From Lachnospiraceae bacterium (GTDB taxonomy: Bacteria; Bacillota; Clostridia; Lachnospirales; Lachnospiraceae), in assembly GCA_900770225.1 (NCBI GenBank), contig CAAGJU010000348.1:1-27434 (forward strand): a DNA stretch of 27,434 nucleotides, in the 5' to 3' direction. The notes under the pieces are model-generated. The model was not told the origin of the DNA and ran no database searches. It was given only the letters and a program-made list of their open reading frames with translations. Below, one piece after another: positions 14,269 through 21,369 of the stretch; the first letter of the stretch is position 1, and each line of letters begins with the position of its first letter. The position numbers were made by a program, and so were the translations under genes.

Positions 14269-14456
14269 CCGCTGTGTCTCTCCCCTGCGCCAGCCCCTGT
14301 TGCCGACAGAAAACAGGCAGATATGTGAACTGTTTCCTCGGTTCCCTTCATGGCTATGCCCCCGTTCCCTGTTGCCTGCAGAAAACAGGCAGGTATGTGA
14401 ACCTTGCTGTCAGATGTGCACGAAAACCGCGGGATCCGGTTACATGCGAACTGCAT
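14211..14456 (-). CDS. Possible small repeat protein overlapping glpP
   Basis: 81-codon frame with an AGGAG ribosome site nine bases before the ATG at 14456. It overlaps the glpP start by 58 bases in another frame. It spans the 37-bp direct repeat in the glpP leader, which encodes VHIPACFLQATG and VHISACFLSATG 24 codons apart in the same frame. It resembles nothing I know. The repeat may exist for RNA structure rather than protein, so this is listed only as a possibility, perhaps a leader peptide. Confidence 0.15.
   Translation of the reverse strand: MQFACNRIPRFSCTSDSKVHIPACFLQATGNGGIAMKGTEETVHISACFLSATGAGAGERHSGWNTESLSRESAKSRSLRR
14294..14402 (-). repeat. Two 37-bp direct repeats in the glpP leader
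   Basis: Copies at about 14294-14330 and 14366-14402 differ at only a few positions and each ends in TATGTGAAC on the plus strand. As minus RNA each can fold two mutually exclusive stems: CCTGTT/AACAGG, or TGCCTG with CAGGCA in the upstream copy. Alternative folds in front of an antiterminator gene suggest a regulatory role. Confidence 0.5.
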
Positions 14457-14498
14457 TTCCGTTTCTCCTGGTATCCGACCGCTTATGAAAAGGGGCAT

Positions 14499-14518
14499 AA
14501 AAAAAAGCATGGCCATGC
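14499..14518 (-). terminator. Short palindrome plus T8, possible attenuator before glpP
   Basis: On the minus strand GCATGGCCATGC (14507-14518) is directly followed by eight Ts (14499-14506). The stem is short (four pairs around a GGCC loop), so termination would be weak. It lies about 230 bases upstream of the glpP start and could be an attenuator that GlpP modulates. Confidence 0.4.
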
Positions 14519-14720
14519 AGTAATACTACTCCATCCACCATACTCTCCGATCGCTCTGGTTTCTATGATATACATTGTTATAGTTTTATTTCTCAGCTGA
14601 CAGGTTTATGCTAACACAGGATGATGTCATTTACAACAGGAATCTTTCACAATTTCAATATTTTTTGTGCATTTTGCTCTGTTTCATGCAAACCGGGAGC
14701 TCAGATGTTTTTTAATCTTT

Positions 14721-14768
14721 ATGCAGATGCAGGGGCCGCCGGACACCCGGCAGCCCCTGCATCTGCAT
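14721..14768 (-). terminator. 22-bp hairpin ending the 11-gene catabolic operon
   Basis: Arms 14721-14742 and 14747-14768 pair over 22 positions around a 4-base loop. The single exception is a U-G pair in minus-strand RNA that would be a mismatch on the other strand, so the fold belongs to minus-strand transcripts. It starts 6 bases past the epimerase stop. The 3' flank on the minus strand is AAAGATTAAAAAAC, without a U-tract. The rest of 14519-14720 shows no gene. It is AT-rich and may hold the glpP promoter, for example TATAAC near 14577-14582. Confidence 0.65.
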
Positions 14769-14774
14769 ATTTTC

Positions 14775-15665
14775 TCAGTTCATTCCGTATTTTGCAAGAA
14801 GCTTCTTCTCATAATCAAGCATATATCTGGCCTCATTGTCCAGAGAGGCTTCTGAGACATCATCGATCAGGTTTCTCCATACGAAAATATCTCTTCCGAC
14901 CTCACCTCCCTTTGCGTAGAAGAGTTCAGACACGATCTGCTCCTTATAACCGATGTCGGCGAGTGCGCCCACGATCTCATCAAAGTCTATATGCCCTCTG
15001 CCGGGTGCCTGACGGTTATTGTCACCGAAATGCATGCCTTTGAGATAAGGTGCCGCCGTATGGATAGCCTCGGAGAAACTGTTCTCCTCGATATTCATAT
15101 GATAGGTGTCAAGCAGAATACCGATGTTCGGTGCATCCACCCGCTTCACATAATCTACTGCCTCCGCTGCTGTGTTCAGAACGCAGCCTTCATAACGGTT
15201 GACAACCTCTACACAATAGGTTACGCCGTAATCGGCAGCCGTCTTCGTGATCTCCTTCATGGAGGCTATGGAACGATCGACGATCGGCTGTTTGTTACCG
15301 CTCACATCATCGTTAGGAACGCATCCCCATCCGGCATAGCTCACGCCGGAGATGATCCTGCCGTTCATATAGCCCACGCGCTCAACGATATTCTTCAGAT
15401 ATTCGATGCCGCCTCTCCTGACACCTTCATCAGCGCTTGACACGTCAAACTGTTTTGCGAGGCCAAGGCTGTAGGTGAGCTCAATGTTTTTATCTGCGGC
15501 AAGCTTTTTCAGCTCATCCATCTCATCGCGGGACATATTCAGAAGCTTCTGCGCCTGAAATTCCAGAATATCGAAGCCGAGATCGCCTGCTTTTTTCACA
15601 TATCTGTTGATATCGATTTCCCAGTCTTTTGTCCAGAGATTTGCAAATACTCCTAATTTATTCAT
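14775..15665 (-). CDS. Ketose 3-epimerase (D-tagatose/D-psicose 3-epimerase family TIM barrel)
   Basis: 296 aa from the ATG at 15665, which has AGGAG upstream; an earlier in-frame ATG has none. The xylose isomerase-like TIM barrel carries all four metal ligands of characterised ketose 3-epimerases, one residue later than in those enzymes: E153 (VEVVNRYE), D186 (LLDTYHMNIEE), H212 (MHFGDNNRQAPGRGH) and E247 (VSELF). The substrate-contact residues E159, H189 and R218 are also present. It should epimerise C3 of a ketose, with the free sugar as the family norm. It is the last gene of the operon, after an AraA-like isomerase that could supply the ketose. A 33-bp tandem repeat lies just upstream of its ribosome site. 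Sugar identity is unknown. Confidence 0.85.
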   Translation of the reverse strand: MNKLGVFANLWTKDWEIDINRYVKKAGDLGFDILEFQAQKLLNMSRDEMDELKKLAADKNIELTYSLGLAKQFDVSSADEGVRRGGIEYLKNIVERVGYMNGRIISGVSYAGWGCVPNDDVSGNKQPIVDRSIASMKEITKTAADYGVTYCVEVVNRYEGCVLNTAAEAVDYVKRVDAPNIGILLDTYHMNIEENSFSEAIHTAAPYLKGMHFGDNNRQAPGRGHIDFDEIVGALADIGYKEQIVSELFYAKGGEVGRDIFVWRNLIDDVSEASLDNEARYMLDYEKKLLAKYGMN

Positions 15666-15680
15666 ATACGTTCTCCTGCC

Positions 15681-15812
15681 AGAGTCCATCGAGATCTGGG
15701 GTTCAGCTTTATCAGAGTCCGTCGGGGTCTGGGTTCCAGTCTTATCAGATTTCGTCGGGGTCTGATTTTCAGCCTTATCAGATTTCGTCGGGGTCTGGGT
15801 TTCAGTCTTATT
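15681..15812. repeat. Four 33-bp tandem repeats in front of the epimerase gene
   Basis: Units 15681-15713, 15714-15746, 15747-15779 and 15780-15812, with core CGTCGGGGTCTGGGTTTCAG. The unit is a multiple of three and open on both strands. On the minus strand it reads as an 11-aa unit (like TQTPTKSDK) in frame with the epimerase, but with no usable start codon upstream of it. The last unit ends 15 bases before the epimerase ATG, so copy number would change the leader length. Confidence 0.9.
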
Positions 15813-15830
15813 TACTGGCCGTATTCATCC

Positions 15831-15869
15831 GTCGTCAGGCATGCACGGAAAAATGCATGCCCGAACGAC
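15831..15869 (-). other. Hairpin between the AraA-like gene and the epimerase
   Basis: GGCATGCA/TGCATGCC core with GTCGT/ACGAC outer arms and a TTTTTCCG-type loop in minus RNA. It lies between the AraA-family gene and the 33-bp repeats. It may be a processing or stability element; no T-run follows. Confidence 0.5.
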
Positions 15870-15899
15870 ACATACTGTATATCTGTCCCTGAGAGGGAT

Positions 15900-15957
15900 G
15901 ACGACAGCTGACGTCTGATGTCTGAATCTGTCATTGGGTCCTGCGCCAGCTGCCGTC
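15900..15957 (-). other. Long-loop hairpin just after the AraA-like gene
   Basis: Arms GACGGCAGCTG and CAGCTGTCGTC in minus RNA pair over 11 positions, including one G-U pair that favours this strand. It lies 14 bases past the stop. Together with the 15831-15869 hairpin it occupies most of the 306-base gap 15666-15971. Confidence 0.45.
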
Positions 15958-15971
15958 TTCGGTAGGGAATG

Positions 15972-17453
15972 TTATTGCCCAAGCTGTTTTTTCAATGCTC
16001 TCAGATTCGTATTCTTATCAATGATGACAGATTCGATGCCGACCATATCCGCCCAGTCCGCGAGCTGATCAGCGTCGAGATCGTATGTCATGACGTTATG
16101 GTGGCAGCCGCCTGCCATCAGCCATGCTTCCACGCCGGTTCGGAAATCCGGTTCCGGTGTCCAGAAGGCAGTCCCGAGCGGAAGATTCGGCATCGGTCTG
16201 ACTGTCTTCTTTACATTGACATCATTGATCACAAGACGGAAGTTATCTCCCATATCCACGAGCGATGCCGCCACCGCCTTGCCTTCCTTCGCTGTAAAAA
16301 CAAGTCTGGCCGGATCTTCCAGTCCGCCAAGGCTGAGCGGTTCAACGCGGATCCCAACGCCCTGCCCGTCAGCGATCAGCGGGCAGACTTCCAGCATATG
16401 TGTTTCCAGAACGCCCTCCTGTCCGGGAACGAGGTTATAGGTGTAATCCTCGAAAAATGACATGCCCCTGGCGTTCTTCATGCCTGCACACATCAGCGCT
16501 TCCACACGGAAAAGTGCCGGAGTTTTCCAGTCGCCCTCGGGTCCGAAGCCATACCCCTTTGCCATCAGGCGCTGCATGGCAAGGCCGGGCAGCTGCTTCA
16601 GCCCGCCCAGATCACCGAAGTGATCCACCACGACCTGGTAATTATTTTCCACCAGATAACGCTCCGTGCCGATCTCGATCGCCGCCTGTTTTTCCACATG
16701 CTCCCGGAATTCCTGCGGATCGCGGCCGTTCAGCATGATCTTATACGTCGCATAATACTCATCAGTCAGCGTGCGGATCTCCTCCGGGGTAACATCATCG
16801 ATGCATTTTTCCAGCTCCGCCATCGGATGATAGTCACACTGCCATCCGATCCTGATCTGCGCATCGATCTTATCGCCTTCCGTATCAGCCACGTTCAGCA
16901 TATTGTCCGTGAAACGCACGATGCGGAGAGACTGGCTTTCGATCACACCGACAGCTGTACGCATCCATCTGCCGATGCCCTGTCTGACATCCGGATCCTG
17001 CCAGTAACCGAAAACAGTCTTATGTGTCTTGTGCATTCTCGCCAGCATATAGGCAAATTCACGGTCGCCGTGTGCCGACTGATTGATATTGATGAAATCC
17101 ATATTCAGCGTGTCATAAGGGATCTCTTCATTAAACTGCGTTGCCAGGTGGAGCAGCGGCTTTCTCAGCTCCTTCAGGCCTCTGAGCCATGATTTCGCCG
17201 GAGAAAACATATGCATCCAGGCAATGACGCCTGCACACCCGGGATCATTATTGGCATCATTGAACACCTGACAGATATCCGTACTGGTCAGCAGCGTAGG
17301 TTTCTGCACAATCTCATAGGGGATATCGTCGGAAGCGTTCAGCGCCGCGACCATTTTCTGCACATGCTCCGTGACAATCTGAACTTCCTTGTCGCTGTAC
17401 AGGTCTACCGATCCGGGGCAGAACCAAAATTTATAATCTCTCTGTAAAACCAT
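15972..17453 (-). CDS. L-arabinose isomerase-family protein with altered substrate pocket
   Basis: 493 aa from the ATG at 17453 (AAGGAG upstream). The whole length aligns with AraA: WMHMFSPAKSWL, DMDF-like NMDFININQSAHGDREF, GLKQLPGLAMQRLMAKGYGFGPEGDWKT, FEDYTYN and HMLEVCPLIADG. The metal and catalytic residues E306, E335, H352 and H451/H452 are present, so it should be an active Mn-dependent aldose-ketose isomerase. Recalled E. coli residues near the sugar differ: Q16-H17 become V16-D17, H104 becomes A104, and FEDLHGL (279-285) becomes FGDLGGL. The usual C-terminal WNEVYY-like tail is missing. No araB or araD is nearby. I therefore expect a substrate other than L-arabinose, perhaps an acidic or substituted aldose, and withhold the symbol araA. 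Confidence 0.85.
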   Translation of the reverse strand: MVLQRDYKFWFCPGSVDLYSDKEVQIVTEHVQKMVAALNASDDIPYEIVQKPTLLTSTDICQVFNDANNDPGCAGVIAWMHMFSPAKSWLRGLKELRKPLLHLATQFNEEIPYDTLNMDFININQSAHGDREFAYMLARMHKTHKTVFGYWQDPDVRQGIGRWMRTAVGVIESQSLRIVRFTDNMLNVADTEGDKIDAQIRIGWQCDYHPMAELEKCIDDVTPEEIRTLTDEYYATYKIMLNGRDPQEFREHVEKQAAIEIGTERYLVENNYQVVVDHFGDLGGLKQLPGLAMQRLMAKGYGFGPEGDWKTPALFRVEALMCAGMKNARGMSFFEDYTYNLVPGQEGVLETHMLEVCPLIADGQGVGIRVEPLSLGGLEDPARLVFTAKEGKAVAASLVDMGDNFRLVINDVNVKKTVRPMPNLPLGTAFWTPEPDFRTGVEAWLMAGGCHHNVMTYDLDADQLADWADMVGIESVIIDKNTNLRALKKQLGQ

Positions 17454-17481
17454 TCTGGACATCTCCTTGTCGTAAGTCAGT

Positions 17482-17496
17482 ATGCACACAGTGCAT
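17482..17496. promoter_or_regulatory. Palindrome upstream of the AraA-like gene
   Basis: ATGCAC-ACA-GTGCAT is a perfect 15-base palindrome 29 bases before the start codon, upstream of the AAGGAG site. It could be an internal operator or an RNA hairpin near the ribosome site. The gap 17454-17591 also has a GGCAGG/CCTGCC pair and no clear promoter. Confidence 0.3.
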
Positions 17497-17591
17497 GACT
17501 CGCAGGTATAAAACCCCCTGTTCTGTTATCCGTTCAAGGGCAGGAAAAAACAGACGCCGCTCTGCAGGTATTTGCTTTCTCCCTGCCGGCT

Positions 17592-18566
17592 TTATGCACG
17601 TTTCTTACTGATAGCAAGCTTTACTTTTGCAGCAATGTCATCAGGATTAAATCCGAATCTTCCGCGCAGATAAGCCTCATCTCCTACTTCACCGAACTGA
17701 TTGTGTGTGCCGATCCGCTCTACCACAACCGGATAGTTTTCAGACAGGCACTCAGCCACAGCGCCGCCAAGGCCTCCGTATGCAGAAGCATTCTCTGCCG
17801 TCACGATGGCGCCGGTGTCCTTTGCGCACTGAATAACAAGATCCTCGTCCAGCGGTTTGATCGTGAACATATCCACAACGCGGATATGAATGCCTTCAGC
17901 TGCAAGCAGTTCAGCAGCCTCCAGAGCAAGCGTCACAAGACGGCCGGCAGCGATGACCGTAGCATCTTCTCCGTCGCGGAGGACGATGCCTTTTCCGATC
18001 TCAAACTCCTGATTTTCTCCGTATACAGCAATATTGTCAGCCAACGGCGTACGGTAATAGTAAATGCCCTTCATATTTACTGTTCTGGAGATCAGCTTGT
18101 TAAACTGCACGCCGTCAACGATGTCAAAAATATAACCGTTCGGAATCGTCCGCATGATCGCCGTATCTTCAAAGCAGTCATGTGTGCCGCCCCAGCAGGT
18201 CTGCACATAACCCGGCTGTGAACCGATGATGTTCAGCGTCTTATGCGCATAAGCGCCGCTGATAAATACCTGATCGAAGGCACGCCTTGCGACAAAAGCG
18301 GCAAAGGTATGGATGATCGGCTTCTTTCCCTGTACAGAGAGCGCAGCCGCCGTGCCGACCATGTTGGCCTCGGCGATACCGCAACGGAGCACGCGCTCCG
18401 GATACTCATCCGCCAGATCCCAGAGCGGCTGTCCATAGCAGAACATCAGATCTCCGTCCAGATATACGACATCGCGGTCCGTCTTCAGCATGTGCGCCAG
18501 GTTTTCGCAGAACTGATCCGTGATGCACTTTTTTTCCACTTCACCGTTATAAATAATATCTGCCAT
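17592..18566 (-). CDS. Transketolase, C-terminal subunit (split enzyme)
   Basis: 324 aa containing the pyrimidine-binding (Pyr) and C-terminal transketolase domains. VVYLDGDL and RVLRCGIAEANMVGTAAALS hold the catalytic glutamate (E66) that activates thiamine diphosphate. HTFAAFVARRAFDQV and THDCFED follow, and a C-terminal domain runs from about 195 (VIAAGRLVTLALEAAELL, VVDMFTIKPLDED). It pairs with the N-terminal subunit encoded 14 bases upstream. The split form is common in Firmicutes and Archaea and includes the SqwG/SqwH enzyme of the sulfoquinovose transketolase pathway. Here it lies in a sugar-acid-like operon and may transfer a C2 ketol from the ketose made by the isomerase/epimerase. 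The acceptor cannot be deduced. Confidence 0.9.
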   Translation of the reverse strand: MADIIYNGEVEKKCITDQFCENLAHMLKTDRDVVYLDGDLMFCYGQPLWDLADEYPERVLRCGIAEANMVGTAAALSVQGKKPIIHTFAAFVARRAFDQVFISGAYAHKTLNIIGSQPGYVQTCWGGTHDCFEDTAIMRTIPNGYIFDIVDGVQFNKLISRTVNMKGIYYYRTPLADNIAVYGENQEFEIGKGIVLRDGEDATVIAAGRLVTLALEAAELLAAEGIHIRVVDMFTIKPLDEDLVIQCAKDTGAIVTAENASAYGGLGGAVAECLSENYPVVVERIGTHNQFGEVGDEAYLRGRFGFNPDDIAAKVKLAISKKRA

Positions 18567-18580
18567 CTCTGTGTCCTCCC

Positions 18581-19426
18581 TTAGCTTTCCGCCTCAAGGC
18601 TTTTCATCGTCTCATTCAGTTCCTTCAGGCACTCATCGACCATATCCTGTGACACAGGAATGCAGTGGTTGTAATACATATCCGAAATGTATTTCACGCC
18701 GCCGCCCTTGATCGTATCCAGCACGATGCACGCCGGGCGCTGACCCTGATTCTTCCTGACATCCTCGAAAGCATCACGGATGGCATCAAGATCATCGCCC
18801 TTAACGGTGATCGCGTACCAGCCGAAAGCCTCAAATTTTCTGGCGATGTCCATCATATCCATGTATTTATCCAGCGGCCCGTCGATCTGTTTCTTATTCC
18901 AGTCAACAATACCGATCAGATTGTTCAGCTTGTACTGGTGTGCCCATATCGCAGCTTCCCAGATCTGACCTTCCTGAATCTCTCCATCGCCCATGATGCA
19001 GTAAACGCGCTGGTCCTTTCCGTTTAATTTGGCTCCATAGGCATAACCATTGGCAATGGAAAGTCCCTGTCCCAGAGAACCTGTTGATGCATCAATACCC
19101 GGTGTCCGGATACGGTCGCAATGGCTGGGCAGTCTGGATCCGCCTTTGCAGAGCGTCATAAGCTCGGAGAGCGGGAAAAATCCCTTGAGCGCCAGCACTG
19201 AAAACAGGGCAGGTCCGCAATGGCCCTTTGACATGACAAGCAGATCCCTGTTCGGATTCTGCGGATTCTGCGGATCGATATTACGCATCTCGCCGTTATA
19301 CAGAACAGTCAGACAGTCAGCTATGGAGAGAGAGCCGCCCATATGGCCAAGCCCCATATTGCCGATCTCTTTGACTGTTTCAATTCTGACCTGCGTTGCA
19401 AATTTCTTTAATTCATTCGTAGTCAT
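18581..19426 (-). CDS. Transketolase, N-terminal (TPP-binding) subunit
   Basis: 281 aa with the thiamine-diphosphate motif GDGEIQEGQIWEAAIWAHQYKLNN beginning at 146 and its closing asparagine N177 in VDWN. Also GLGHMGGSLS (H28), MSKGHCGPALFSVLALKG (H69) and DASTGSLGQGLSIANG. Length is normal for the N-half of split transketolases. AGGAGG-like GGAGGAAATACG lies before the ATG. It is followed directly by the C-half. The 121-base gap upstream contains a hairpin (19502-19533) but no convincing promoter, so expression probably comes from the tctC promoter by read-through. Confidence 0.92.
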   Translation of the reverse strand: MTTNELKKFATQVRIETVKEIGNMGLGHMGGSLSIADCLTVLYNGEMRNIDPQNPQNPNRDLLVMSKGHCGPALFSVLALKGFFPLSELMTLCKGGSRLPSHCDRIRTPGIDASTGSLGQGLSIANGYAYGAKLNGKDQRVYCIMGDGEIQEGQIWEAAIWAHQYKLNNLIGIVDWNKKQIDGPLDKYMDMMDIARKFEAFGWYAITVKGDDLDAIRDAFEDVRKNQGQRPACIVLDTIKGGGVKYISDMYYNHCIPVSQDMVDECLKELNETMKSLEAES

Positions 19427-19501
19427 CGTATTTCCTCCGATATCATTCAGTTACGGTTAAGCTGCATAGCTTTACGCACTGTATTACCTGTGGATTCATC
19501 C

Positions 19502-19533
19502 TGCTGATGCTTCTCCGCGGAAAAGCATCAGCA
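19502..19533 (-). other. Intercistronic hairpin between aldolase and transketolase genes
   Basis: A 15-bp stem, TGCTGATGCTT/AAGCATCAGCA at its base, around a GC loop. One U-G pair favours the minus-strand RNA. It is 14 bases after the aldolase stop, with no U-tract. It could separate expression of the carboxylate and sugar halves of the operon by processing. Confidence 0.55.
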
Positions 19534-19547
19534 CGCGCCGGCCGGAT

Positions 19548-20321
19548 TCAGCCCTTCACCTTGTGATACATCTCATTGATGGCATCAATATAGAAATTCA
19601 CATCCTGGCTAACCGTTACGCTGTTAAATCCTTCAGCAAGACGCTGCTTTGCAAGTTCCGGTGTCCCCGCAAAAATAATGGTGAATTTTCCTGCATCGGC
19701 AACAGCCGCAAGGATTCTCTTCAGCGCATCCTTAAACTCAGGTTTATCAAACTGGGTCGGTATCCCCATAGCTACGGACAGATCATAAGGTCCGACAAAA
19801 ATGCCGTCGATTCCGTCAACCCTGGCGATATTTTCGATATCCTTCAGGCATCCCATCGTTTCACACTGAGGAATCAGCAGAGTCTCACGGTTGCAATACG
19901 CAAAGTAATCATTGATATCGCCCTTTGTGTAATCCTTGTAGCCAAAACCGCATCCTCTTGCAAAGGCTACGCCTCTCTGTCCTACCGGGAAATATTTGCC
20001 ATATTCTACAATTTTCATGATTTCTTCAATGGAATGTACCTGAGGGATGATCAGGCCCTGCGCACCTACATCCAGTATTTTCAAAATGGAGTTTCTGTTG
20101 GAATCTTTTACACGGACAAACGGTGTGCAATCATGCAGTTCTGCTGAACGGATCATCGTCATAACCGTCTCAACATCGTATGGTCCATGCTCTGTATCAA
20201 TCAGCATATAATCCAGATCTGTCAGTGCCAGCGCTTCTGCTACACCCTGATCACCAAACTCAAGAAATGTTCCTACCGGTTGCTCACCGTTTCTGATTTT
20301 TTCCATGAATAAATTTTTCAT
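19548..20321 (-). CDS. HpcH/HpaI-family aldolase
   Basis: 257 aa class II pyruvate-type aldolase. Residues of the family are present at the expected spacing: H45 in IDTEHGPYD, R70 in PFVRVKD, metal ligands E154 (PQCETMG) and D180 (FVGPYDLS), plus GAQGLIIPQV and GQRGVAFARGCGFGY. Such enzymes cleave 2-keto-3-deoxy or 4-hydroxy-2-oxo acids to pyruvate and an aldehyde (for example GarL and HpaI). Q-x-E-T is more often QIET; here it is QCET. AGGAGG precedes the ATG. Between the 2-hydroxyacid dehydrogenase and transketolase genes, it would supply the carbon-carbon cleavage step of a sugar-acid pathway. The substrate is unknown. Confidence 0.87.
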   Translation of the reverse strand: MKNLFMEKIRNGEQPVGTFLEFGDQGVAEALALTDLDYMLIDTEHGPYDVETVMTMIRSAELHDCTPFVRVKDSNRNSILKILDVGAQGLIIPQVHSIEEIMKIVEYGKYFPVGQRGVAFARGCGFGYKDYTKGDINDYFAYCNRETLLIPQCETMGCLKDIENIARVDGIDGIFVGPYDLSVAMGIPTQFDKPEFKDALKRILAAVADAGKFTIIFAGTPELAKQRLAEGFNSVTVSQDVNFYIDAINEMYHKVKG

Positions 20322-20366
20322 TTGTTTTTCCTCCTGAAAATAATGTTTTTTACTTTCTGTTTTTAA

Positions 20367-21347
20367 TCAGGCAAGACCCAACGCTTTTTTATTCACAATG
20401 TTGTCAGGATTTTTACCGTTCAGGACATCAACAGCCGTTTTCGCAAGAACTTCCATCATCTGGTTTTCAGCTTCCACGGAATTGTAGGCTGTATGCGGTG
20501 TAACAATGATTTTGTCCTTATTCTCGAAAATCTTTTCCGTGTCTACATTCGGCTCTGTTTCCAGCACATCAAGCGCAGCTGTTTGGATCTTGTCTGTCTT
20601 TAAGGCTTCCAGCAGATCATCCAGATCGATAATTGGTCCTCTTGACGTGTTAACAATGATCACGCCGTTTTTCATCTTCTTTATGGAATCTTTGTTGATC
20701 AGATGATATGTGCTGTCAAACAGCGGCGTGTGAATGGAAATGACATCCGACCTGGCATACAGTTCATCCAGTTCAACTTTTTCCGCACCTTTTGAGGCAA
20801 TGACTTCTTCCGGAAGATACGGATCATATGCAAGCATATGGAAACCGAATGTCGCCGCGAAATCCGATGTTCTGCGTGCAATATTACCGAAACCAATGAA
20901 ACCAAGGGTCTGTGTGGAAAGCCTGTGCGGCTTTTCAAAAATATTTGCTTTCCATCCGCCCTCTCTCACTTCATCGTTATAGGCGACGATCCTGCGCTCA
21001 GCTGCCAGCATGAGAGCCATGGTATGGGTAGCAACTTCATCCAGGCAATGATGAGGACTGTTGCATACCTTGATACCCCGTTCTGTTGCAGCATCCACGT
21101 CAATGCAGTCATAACCGATGCCATATCGAAGAATGACCTTGAGATGCGGGCAGGCATCCATGATTCTTGGCGTTATCTTCCGATAGATCACAAGCATTGC
21201 ATCTGCATCAGAACATTTTTCGATGATTTCTTCCTCGTTCTGGCAGTCATAAATCTCACACTCAATGCCAGCTTCTTCAAAAATCTTCGTCTGAATGGAA
21301 AAATCAAGCCCATCAGCGGAGTTTTTATCTACCACTATCGCTTTCAT
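20367..21347 (-). CDS. D-isomer-specific 2-hydroxyacid dehydrogenase (CtBP-like)
   Basis: 326-aa NAD(P)-dependent oxidoreductase. The catalytic domain halves flank a Rossmann fold with GFIGFGNIARRTSDFAATFG (149-168). The catalytic set is R236 (VNTSRGPIID), a glutamate in LDVLETEPN (263/265) and H285 (TPHTAYN). The block ILRYGIGYDCIDVDAATERG is typical of the C-terminal-binding-protein branch. It probably interconverts a 2-keto acid and a D-2-hydroxy acid, for instance glyoxylate, hydroxypyruvate or a keto-aldonate. It is followed 45 bases later by the HpcH aldolase and preceded by the HIT gene, in the same operon. Direction in vivo cannot be told. Confidence 0.88.
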   Translation of the reverse strand: MKAIVVDKNSADGLDFSIQTKIFEEAGIECEIYDCQNEEEIIEKCSDADAMLVIYRKITPRIMDACPHLKVILRYGIGYDCIDVDAATERGIKVCNSPHHCLDEVATHTMALMLAAERRIVAYNDEVREGGWKANIFEKPHRLSTQTLGFIGFGNIARRTSDFAATFGFHMLAYDPYLPEEVIASKGAEKVELDELYARSDVISIHTPLFDSTYHLINKDSIKKMKNGVIIVNTSRGPIIDLDDLLEALKTDKIQTAALDVLETEPNVDTEKIFENKDKIIVTPHTAYNSVEAENQMMEVLAKTAVDVLNGKNPDNIVNKKALGLA

Positions 21348-21369
21348 CCACTTTTTCTCCTATCTCCAT

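Noticed and set aside
15681..15812. CRISPR-like repeat array
   Set aside because: The 33-bp units are directly abutting with no spacers, and no cas genes are present.
15629..15892. Plus-strand frame with 11-residue repeats
   Set aside because: It arises only because the 33-bp tandem repeat has no stops in several frames. There is no ribosome site, and it runs antisense to the epimerase start and leader.
15972..17453. Straightforward L-arabinose operon
   Set aside because: There is no ribulokinase, ribulose-5-phosphate 4-epimerase or arabinose transporter, and sugar-contact residues of the isomerase are changed.
14775..19426. Sulfoquinovose (sulfo-TK) pathway
   Set aside because: The split transketolase and isomerase recall it, but the importer is a carboxylate TctABC system and there is no sulfosugar exporter, sulfoquinovosidase or typical SqvD/SqwI. 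It is used only as an analogy.
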